Below, one piece after another: positions 6,877 through 11,249 of a stretch of 11,249 nucleotides of DNA. The translations under genes and the position numbers were made by a program. The notes beneath the pieces are model-generated. The model saw only the letters and a list, made by a program, of their open reading frames with translations, did no database searches and had not been told where the DNA came from. The DNA is from Psychrobacter sp. (lineage in GTDB: Bacteria; Pseudomonadota; Gammaproteobacteria; Pseudomonadales; Moraxellaceae): assembly GCA_020024075.1 (NCBI GenBank), contig JAHHUJ010000056.1, positions 1 to 11,249 of the forward strand, given 5' to 3'. Position 1 is the first letter of the stretch; each line of letters opens with the position of its first letter.

Positions 6877-6889
6877 GACCAATTTGGTC
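6877..6889. promoter_or_regulatory. GACCAA/TTGGTC palindrome in the cold-shock leader
   Basis: GACCAATTTGGTC is a perfect 6+1+6 inverted repeat, 28 bp before the cold-shock start codon and about 16 bp from its Shine-Dalgarno. In RNA it can form a small GACC/GGTC hairpin; in DNA it could be an operator. No binding protein is known to me. Confidence 0.4.
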
Positions 6890-6988
6890 GGGTAACGCTT
6901 GAGCAACTACGGTAAATCTTAAAACGGAGGATTAATGCTAATACTACGAGGTAATGATTTGCTGCGGGTTTCTCTTAAGCAGGGATGT

Positions 6989-7017
6989 AGTATAGGGGCC
7001 TTATTGACTTTAAGCAA
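6989..7017 (-). promoter_or_regulatory. Promoter of the cold-shock gene
   Basis: Leftward -35 TTGCTT (7012-7017) and -10 TATACT (6989-6994) are separated by 17 bp. A start near 6982 gives a leader of about 130 nt before the ATG at 6849, similar to the long leaders of cspA-type mRNAs. The stretch upstream of the -35 is nearly pure A/T. Confidence 0.7.
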
Positions 7018-7026
7018 GCTTTATTT

Positions 7027-7064
7027 TTAAAATAACTTAAAATATTTTTAGCTTTCTTAAAATA
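7027..7064. promoter_or_regulatory. Phased TTAAAATA tracts behind the cold-shock promoter
   Basis: TTAAAATA occurs at 7027-7034, 7037-7044 and 7057-7064, offsets of exactly 10 and 30 bp, i.e. close to whole helical turns. The tracts begin about 10 bp upstream of the cold-shock -35 and could act as an UP element or a curved segment. Related TAAAAT copies continue at 7094 and 7126 out of phase. Confidence 0.4.
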
Positions 7065-7239
7065 TCATCCCTTTTGCTTCAAACAAGCTCTCCTAAAATA
7101 TACTCTCTATAGTCATAAGTACGCCTAAAATCATACTGCATCTGTAATTAAATAGGCTTATGATATTATATAGAGGGTAAGGACTAAAGCTCCTCTCTAT
7201 GCTCTTTTAATCTTATTCATACATAATATAGGTGCTGCT

Positions 7240-7701
7240 ATGAGCTATAAACACATCTTGTTAGTTACTGACCTACGCTCCGATGCTGATATCGTTGCCC
7301 AAAAAGCAAAGTTAATTCACTCACGTCAACAAGACGCTCAGCTATCTGTGCTGCATATTATTAAAGATACAGTGGTGGGATTTGGTTATGAAATGGTACC
7401 GGCAGCTAGTCTATATGATGAAATAGATGACGAGCGCTGCAAGAGTGCTAGAAACGATTTGATTGAGTTTCTTAACCGTAACGGTCTAGACTGCAATAGC
7501 CCAGAAGTCACCACAGCGATTTCAAACAGTGAAGGCATTATTAATTACTGCGATAAGAACGACGTGGACTTAGTAGTTATTGGTCGCCATGAGCGTCATG
7601 GTATCTCGGCTTGGATTAATGGGGCTACTGTGGATGCTATTTTGCCTAACGTCTCTTGTGATGTCCTAGTTGTTAAGCTAGAAAAACCCGTTAAGGAGTA
7701 G
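7240..7701 (+). CDS. Universal stress protein, UspA type
   Basis: A cytoplasmic single-domain Usp (PF00582) of 153 residues, normal length. YKHILLVTDLRSDAD (3-17) is the first strand and loop with the conserved Asp; LSVLHII (35-41) is the second strand; VDLVVIGRHERHGISAWINGA (109-129) and CDVLVVKL (140-147) are the closing segments. The GxxGx9G(S/T) signature of ATP-binding members is absent; the GRHERHG...W pattern resembles Escherichia coli UspA, which does not bind ATP by that motif. AGGTG lies five bases before the ATG. Upstream, TATACT (7099-7104) and TATTAT (7164-7169) are possible -10s, and ATAGAGGG/CCTCTCTAT (7170-7200) may form a leader hairpin. No clear terminator follows; the gene converges on a DUF454 gene only 40 bp away. 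Confidence 0.88.
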   Translation: MSYKHILLVTDLRSDADIVAQKAKLIHSRQQDAQLSVLHIIKDTVVGFGYEMVPAASLYDEIDDERCKSARNDLIEFLNRNGLDCNSPEVTTAISNSEGIINYCDKNDVDLVVIGRHERHGISAWINGATVDAILPNVSCDVLVVKLEKPVKE

Positions 7702-7741
7702 TGAGTCTACGCAAGCGCTCTGCTCATAGACGCAAAGCCAA

Positions 7742-8161
7742 CTAGGCGTCAGGTAATCGCCATAAGTAGATGCCTACGCAGAAGCAGACTAAGGCCACCG
7801 TCCAAGCTACCCATATTTGAGCATCAGGCACTGTGAAAAATAACATAGTGCCTGATAGGGTCATCATGATACAGGCAAGCCATTTAGCATTTCTAGGCAC
7901 AGCCCTACGTGCTTCCCAGTCTCGGATATATTTCCCCATATGCTTGTGATTTATTAGCCACAAATAAAAACGCTCTGAACCTCGCGCCCAGCAGGCTGCT
8001 GCTAGTAGCACAAAAGGTGCGGTAGGCATTACGGGCAACAGTACTCCCACCACCCCCAGTCCAAAAAATATACTCCCTAAGACAAGGTACATCCAACGCA
8101 TTGAAGCGTATTTGGATTGATTAACATTGCCAGTATGTCGATAGTAACTATTTTCTGTCAT
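7742..8161 (-). CDS. YbaN family (DUF454) inner-membrane protein
   Basis: A 139-residue membrane protein of unknown function. Hydrophobic segments are near 24-44, 47-58, 93-110 and 116-134. The family core is clear: GVVGVLLPVMPTAPFVLLAA (37-56), then CWARGSERFYLWL (57-69), a loop with GKYIRDWE and the AVPR motif (87-90), as in Escherichia coli YbaN. About 21 polar residues precede the first conserved segment, and the in-frame Met at 22 (MRWMYL) is an alternative start. Neither start has a good Shine-Dalgarno. A 13-bp tandem duplication repeats the start-codon region and puts a second, out-of-frame ATG 13 bases upstream. It lies 133 bp downstream of the cyclodeaminase-family gene on the same strand and could share its transcript. 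Confidence 0.85.
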   Translation of the reverse strand: MTENSYYRHTGNVNQSKYASMRWMYLVLGSIFFGLGVVGVLLPVMPTAPFVLLAAACWARGSERFYLWLINHKHMGKYIRDWEARRAVPRNAKWLACIMMTLSGTMLFFTVPDAQIWVAWTVALVCFCVGIYLWRLPDA

Positions 8162-8174
8162 AAATTTCTGTCAT
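8148..8174 (-). other. Eight-codon upstream ORF overlapping the DUF454 start
   Basis: The upstream ATG of the duplication opens MTEIYDRK and stops at TAG (8148-8150), overlapping the first four codons of the DUF454 gene in another frame. It has no visible Shine-Dalgarno. Translation of it, if any, would stop just past the main start and could affect it. Confidence 0.25.
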
Positions 8175-8177
8175 AAA
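8152..8177. repeat. Perfect 13-bp tandem duplication
   Basis: TTTCTGTCATAAA occurs twice end to end (8152-8164, 8165-8177). On the leftward strand each copy contains an ATG followed by ACAGAAA. Because 13 is not a multiple of three, the two ATGs are in different frames. Confidence 0.95.
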
Positions 8178-8294
8178 ACAAGGCAGCTTATCTTATTGGT
8201 TTATTGTAATGATTGTTATTAGGATGGCTTTTTATGAGGATAACCTTTTCTTAGAATTAAAATAGCCTTTTATTAAAATAGTCATTAGGATGGT

Positions 8295-9326
8295 TTACAG
8301 CGCTACTGCTTGACCAATCTGATCCCGTTTAGCCACTTGAGCAATTTTCAGGGCCACTGCAGCATCAAAACTTGCTGCACCCACTGACTTAAATAGAGTA
8401 ATTCCTTTCGCGCTATCTTCTGTCTCGACTTTTAGCTCACCAGATACCAAGTCTATCAATTGCCCACTGAGCTTATGCCACTGCCAATCACAGTCTGAAT
8501 AGTCATGTGCCTGAATCAAGTCACCCGCTTCATGCTTACCGCCTTCTAAATCATCGATAACCACATACGCACTTGACTCAATAACTGAGTCACTAACCTC
8601 TTTCATATGTGGCTGATAGGCACCCACAGCATTGATATGAGCATTGGCTTTGATTTGTTCAACTTCAAACAGACCTTCGGTAGCACGAGTGGCTAGATTG
8701 ATAACGTCTGCCTCTTTTACAGCTTCCTCAACCGTATCACAAACAGTTAATACCACATCCCACTGTGAGTAATCTTGCTCAAACGCTGCTTTAAAGTCAT
8801 GTGCTTTGTCTGTGGTTCGATTCCACAGCGTTACCTCAGTGATATTCGGGCACACGGTTAACACCGCATTTAATTGCTCATATGCCATGCCTCCTGTCCC
8901 CACCACAGCGACAATCTTGCTATCTGGGTTGGCCATATACTTTGTCGCCACACCAGATAAGGCGGCCGTACGTACCTGTGTCACATAGATACCATCCATG
9001 AAGGCCAGCGTCTCCCCTGTCGCTGTGTCTGAAACAGTAATAGTCGCCACAGTTGTCGGCTTATTACGTGCTGGATTATCTGGACAAATGCTCACCAGTT
9101 TGACCACGGCATATTCTGCTGAGCCATCAAATACCACTGAGGGCATCGACAAGTGTGATCCTGTCTGATGCTTATCGCTGTCCTTATGGGTGGCAATTAC
9201 CAGACGCTCTGGCGTTTTTACCCAGCTTGGGTTTTTGTGCTGCACTTGTAATAAGTCTTCAATGGCTTCAATGGCCATCGGCATAGTCAGCTGCTGCTTT
9301 ACTGTCTCAATGTTTAATACTTGCAT
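8295..9326 (-). CDS. Ornithine cyclodeaminase/mu-crystallin family NAD(P)-dependent enzyme
   Basis: A cytosolic 343-residue enzyme of the OCD/mu-crystallin family (PF02423), normal length. K76 in AVVKLVS and R119 in DGIYVTQVRTAALSG correspond to the conserved substrate-binding Lys and Arg. VVGTGGMAYEQL (141-152) is the glycine-rich dinucleotide loop and LWNRT (167-171) the end of the next strand. Where ornithine cyclodeaminases have GAD or GGD with the catalytic Asp, this protein reads INAVGAYQPHMKEV (231-244), lacking that Asp. This pattern suits a ketimine reductase, such as delta-1-pyrroline-2-carboxylate reductase, better than ornithine deamination; that is inference. AAGGGAG is four bases before the ATG, supporting this start. 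It has its own promoter at 9360-9389 and lies downstream of brnQ. Confidence 0.85.
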   Translation of the reverse strand: MQVLNIETVKQQLTMPMAIEAIEDLLQVQHKNPSWVKTPERLVIATHKDSDKHQTGSHLSMPSVVFDGSAEYAVVKLVSICPDNPARNKPTTVATITVSDTATGETLAFMDGIYVTQVRTAALSGVATKYMANPDSKIVAVVGTGGMAYEQLNAVLTVCPNITEVTLWNRTTDKAHDFKAAFEQDYSQWDVVLTVCDTVEEAVKEADVINLATRATEGLFEVEQIKANAHINAVGAYQPHMKEVSDSVIESSAYVVIDDLEGGKHEAGDLIQAHDYSDCDWQWHKLSGQLIDLVSGELKVETEDSAKGITLFKSVGAASFDAAVALKIAQVAKRDQIGQAVAL

Positions 9327-9359
9327 TATTCTCCCTTAAATAGTGAGGTTACTACTTTT

Positions 9360-9389
9360 ATTATGCTAATCCGTAGCCTATAAGGGCAA
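9360..9389 (-). promoter_or_regulatory. Promoter of the cyclodeaminase-family gene
   Basis: Leftward TTGCCC (9384-9389) and CATAAT (9360-9365), 18 bp apart. The predicted start near 9353 leaves a short leader of about 27 nt before the ATG at 9326, with the AAGGGAG ribosome site inside it. Confidence 0.5.
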
Positions 9390-9428
9390 GTAGCCAACTG
9401 TGAGTTTTTGTCACTTAGCCTACACTTT

Positions 9429-9482
9429 GTGTAAAAGCAACTTCTTAGGCAAAACGACTTCTTGGGTAAAAACCACTTCTTA
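9429..9482. repeat. Three imperfect 17-18-bp repeats starting at the brnQ stop
   Basis: On the leftward strand, units beginning TAAGAAGTGG (9482), CAAGAAGTCG (9464) and TAAGAAGTTG (9447) each continue with a T-run and a GCC- or ACC-like end. The first unit begins exactly at the brnQ stop codon TAA. They fill part of the 153-bp gap before the cyclodeaminase-family gene. No terminator hairpin for brnQ is evident nearby. Confidence 0.75.
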
Positions 9483-10823
9483 CAGCTGAGCCTTATCGGT
9501 ACGCTTAATCAAAAAGCCAATCAATGCCATTACTAACGTGGGCACAATCCAGCCCAACCCAAGCTCTGCTAAGGGTAAGGTATCTACTAAGCTCTGCCAA
9601 GGTAGCGGGTCTGACACAATATTGCTCAGCATATCATTGAACGCAAATATAGTGGCCGTTCCCACGCCCAATATATAGGTCATTGGACGATGGGCAATCA
9701 AAGGATGTATAAGTGACAACAGTACCAAAGCAATACTGATAGGATATAAAAAAACCATAATAGGTACCGCAGTCGCCAAGATTTTCTCTAAGCCTAAATT
9801 AGAGAAAATAGCGCCCATGACGGTGAAGATTAACACATAGCGGGCATAGCTAATTTTGGGGAATATCTGATTGGCAAAGCTTGAGCAAGCATTAATAAGA
9901 CCAATACAAGTGGTCAAACAAGCCAAGATAACAATCACTCCAAAAGCCAAGTTACCTGCATCGCCCATTAACTGAGTGGCCGCCATGGACAATAATACCG
10001 CCCCATTCTCATAGCCTTCAGGGCGATACATACCGATACCAATCCACGCCAGCCCAAAGTAGATTGCTCCCAAAAATAGACCCGCAATCAAGGAGGACTT
10101 AATCATCACTGTCACTACGTGCGTATCATTGGCCGCTTTATTATGCTCACCCCCACTCTCGCTGATAATAGCATTAGCGAGGACCGTACCAAAGGCTAAG
10201 CCTGCTAAGGCATCTAAAGTAAAGTAACCTTCAATAATGCCGGCAGACAAAGGATTGTCTCTAAACTGCTCGGCAGCCATGTGATCACTAGGCGTCAGAT
10301 TTATAAATGCCAAACCACAAAGCAAAGCAATAGTGATCAATAAAATAGGCGTTAAAAACTTACCTATCACATCGACTAATCGACCAGATCTTGACGCTAA
10401 AAAATAACACAGACTAAAAAACACCACCACGTACAGCGTTAAACTAATGCCTTCGGGCAGATTAATAAAATGACGAAATCCCATTTCATAACCGACGTTT
10501 GCTGCTCTAGGAATGCCATACATGGCCCCAATCGACAGGTAGATTAAGATGGCAAAAATATAAGCAAAAACAGGGTGCACTCGGCGACCCAGACTCAAGA
10601 TTCCGCCACCTGACTTAGCAATGGCAATTAGAGTCAGCATAGGCAAAGCAATGGCGGTCGTGATAAATCCCAAAACCGCAGGCGTAAAATTAGAGCCTGA
10701 GTTCATGCCCAGCATCGGCGGAAATATAAGGTTACCTGCGCCAAAGAAGAAGGACAGCAGCATAAATCCATAAAACAAAGGATTGGTCGGTTTTTTTTGT
10801 GTTGTAGAATGGTCTTTGCCCAT
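9480..10823 (-). CDS. brnQ: Branched-chain amino acid carrier BrnQ (LIVCS family)
   Basis: A cation-coupled inner-membrane importer for leucine, isoleucine and valine; 447 residues and about 12 hydrophobic segments, as usual. Landmarks are LLSFFFGAGNLIFPPMLG (22-39), YGIPRAANVGYE (102-113), GYFTLDALAGLAFGTVLANAI (199-219), ACLTTCIGLINACSSF (301-316) and FLYPISIALVLL (358-369). The N-terminal 13 residues are polar. The ATG at 10823 has only an AGG about ten bases upstream; in the mRNA this AGGTT could pair with AACCT just upstream or ACCT just downstream, which may limit initiation. Its promoter is at 10864-10892. The next gene on the same strand has its own promoter, so it is probably transcribed alone or with partial read-through. 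Confidence 0.93.
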   Translation of the reverse strand: MGKDHSTTQKKPTNPLFYGFMLLSFFFGAGNLIFPPMLGMNSGSNFTPAVLGFITTAIALPMLTLIAIAKSGGGILSLGRRVHPVFAYIFAILIYLSIGAMYGIPRAANVGYEMGFRHFINLPEGISLTLYVVVFFSLCYFLASRSGRLVDVIGKFLTPILLITIALLCGLAFINLTPSDHMAAEQFRDNPLSAGIIEGYFTLDALAGLAFGTVLANAIISESGGEHNKAANDTHVVTVMIKSSLIAGLFLGAIYFGLAWIGIGMYRPEGYENGAVLLSMAATQLMGDAGNLAFGVIVILACLTTCIGLINACSSFANQIFPKISYARYVLIFTVMGAIFSNLGLEKILATAVPIMVFLYPISIALVLLSLIHPLIAHRPMTYILGVGTATIFAFNDMLSNIVSDPLPWQSLVDTLPLAELGLGWIVPTLVMALIGFLIKRTDKAQL

Positions 10824-10863
10824 GAGGTGTTAACCTTTTTATTTGAGGTTGAAAAACCGAGCA

Positions 10864-10892
10864 ATTGTATATCAGTAAAGGGAGGTTGGCAA
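10864..10892 (-). promoter_or_regulatory. Promoter of brnQ
   Basis: Leftward -35 TTGCCA (10887-10892) and -10 TACAAT (10864-10869), each one base from consensus, 17 bp apart. The start near 10857 gives a leader of about 34 nt. The -35 shares its last bases with the U-run of the preceding terminator. Confidence 0.65.
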
Positions 10893-10922
10893 AAAACCGT
10901 ACAAACTTTGCAGTAAGTACGG
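10891..10922 (-). terminator. Terminator of the small lipoprotein gene
   Basis: CCGTAC and GTACGG (10917-10922 and 10897-10902 on the plus strand) form a 6-bp stem around a 14-nt loop that can partly pair internally. The A-run at 10891-10896 gives a six-base U-run in leftward RNA. It lies about 90 bp past the lipoprotein stop and just before the brnQ promoter. Confidence 0.75.
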
Positions 10923-11013
10923 CTCTATAAAATTAACGCTTAACCTATTGATAGACCAAGTGAAGTGGCTAGTGACCTAAAACTTGACTGAGAATTCAAT
11001 CAGCTAATAATGA

Positions 11014-11139
11014 TTAAAGACTGGTCGTGGTGCCAACTAGCCCAGTCACGGTACAAGCACTCAAAAACAAAGAGCTGGTCATGATTAGCATTAAGCCAAT
11101 TTTTACTTTGTGTAACTTTAATTTATTTCGCGTTGACAT
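11014..11139 (-). CDS. Small lipoprotein, 41 residues
   Basis: A short gene with a complete type II signal peptide. The basic start MSTRNKLKLHKVK is followed by a hydrophobic stretch (about 14-28) ending in the lipobox LSAC, so C29 would be lipidated and a mature peptide of 13 residues, CTVTGLVGTTTSL, would remain. With Thr at +2 rather than Asp, transport to the outer membrane would be expected. AAGGA is six to seven bases before the ATG, and a terminator lies downstream at 10891-10922, both supporting a real gene. It resembles entericidin-type and other tiny lipoproteins in size and layout, but I do not recognise its family. Stops close all frames soon after, so it is not obviously the start of a longer frameshifted gene. 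Confidence 0.7.
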   Translation of the reverse strand: MSTRNKLKLHKVKIGLMLIMTSSLFLSACTVTGLVGTTTSL

Positions 11140-11249
11140 CGGCAATCCTTTTTTTAAAGTTTGGCTTTTATTTTGACAACTACTGTCTGCTATTTAAATG
11201 AGCCGTCGGTTACAAATTATTGCTACTGTCCCCTGCCCTAAGCGGTGGG
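11140..11249. other. Upstream region of the lipoprotein gene, window edge
   Basis: No gene seen. A leftward TTGTCA lies near 11170, but its 17-bp partner is an A-run adjoining the ribosome site, so it is not a convincing promoter. The true promoter of the lipoprotein gene may lie further up, towards or past the window edge. Confidence 0.4.

Noticed and set aside
7705..7731. Terminator between the universal stress and DUF454 genes
   Set aside because: GTCTA/TAGAC can pair, but the loop is 17 nt and no U-run follows on either strand.

Overview
The window looks like ordinary chromosome from a gammaproteobacterium of the Moraxellaceae, most likely Psychrobacter or a close relative. This rests on the character of the Ccm, cold-shock, BrnQ and YbjN-like proteins and on the A/T-rich spacers; it is inference, since no rRNA or other marker gene is present. 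I see no phage, transposase, integrase, tRNA, rRNA or CRISPR array.

Layout: positions 1-437 hold no gene I can support. A leftward gene (523-1557) encodes a YbjN-domain protein with a long low-complexity insertion. It is separated from a rightward cytochrome c maturation cluster, ccmA-ccmB-ccmC-ccmD-ccmE (1767-5219), by a spacer with three tandem 18-bp repeats. A bidirectional terminator (5272-5307) closes the cluster against a leftward MprF/YbhN-type membrane protein (5339-6358). A leftward cold-shock gene (6640-6849) with its own terminator, long leader and strong promoter follows. Next come a rightward universal stress protein gene (7240-7701) and a leftward block: YbaN/DUF454 membrane protein (7742-8161), ornithine cyclodeaminase/mu-crystallin family enzyme (8295-9326), BrnQ branched-chain amino acid carrier (9480-10823) and a 41-residue lipoprotein (11014-11139).

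Function: CcmA and CcmB form the ATPase and membrane parts of the haem-handling transporter. CcmC with CcmD loads haem onto the periplasmic chaperone CcmE. The later partners CcmF, CcmG and CcmH are not in the window, so haem attachment must be completed by genes elsewhere. The leftward 8-11 kb block mixes amino-acid uptake and metabolism with small envelope proteins, without a clear single pathway.

The spacers carry most of what is unusual: a repeat array whose period builds promoter-like elements, a structured leader with a terminator-like hairpin before ccmC, a 13-bp duplication that doubles the DUF454 start codon and creates an eight-codon upstream ORF, a repeat triplet starting at the brnQ stop codon, and helically phased TTAAAATA tracts behind the cold-shock promoter. 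I do not see evidence for a novel defence or mobile system.
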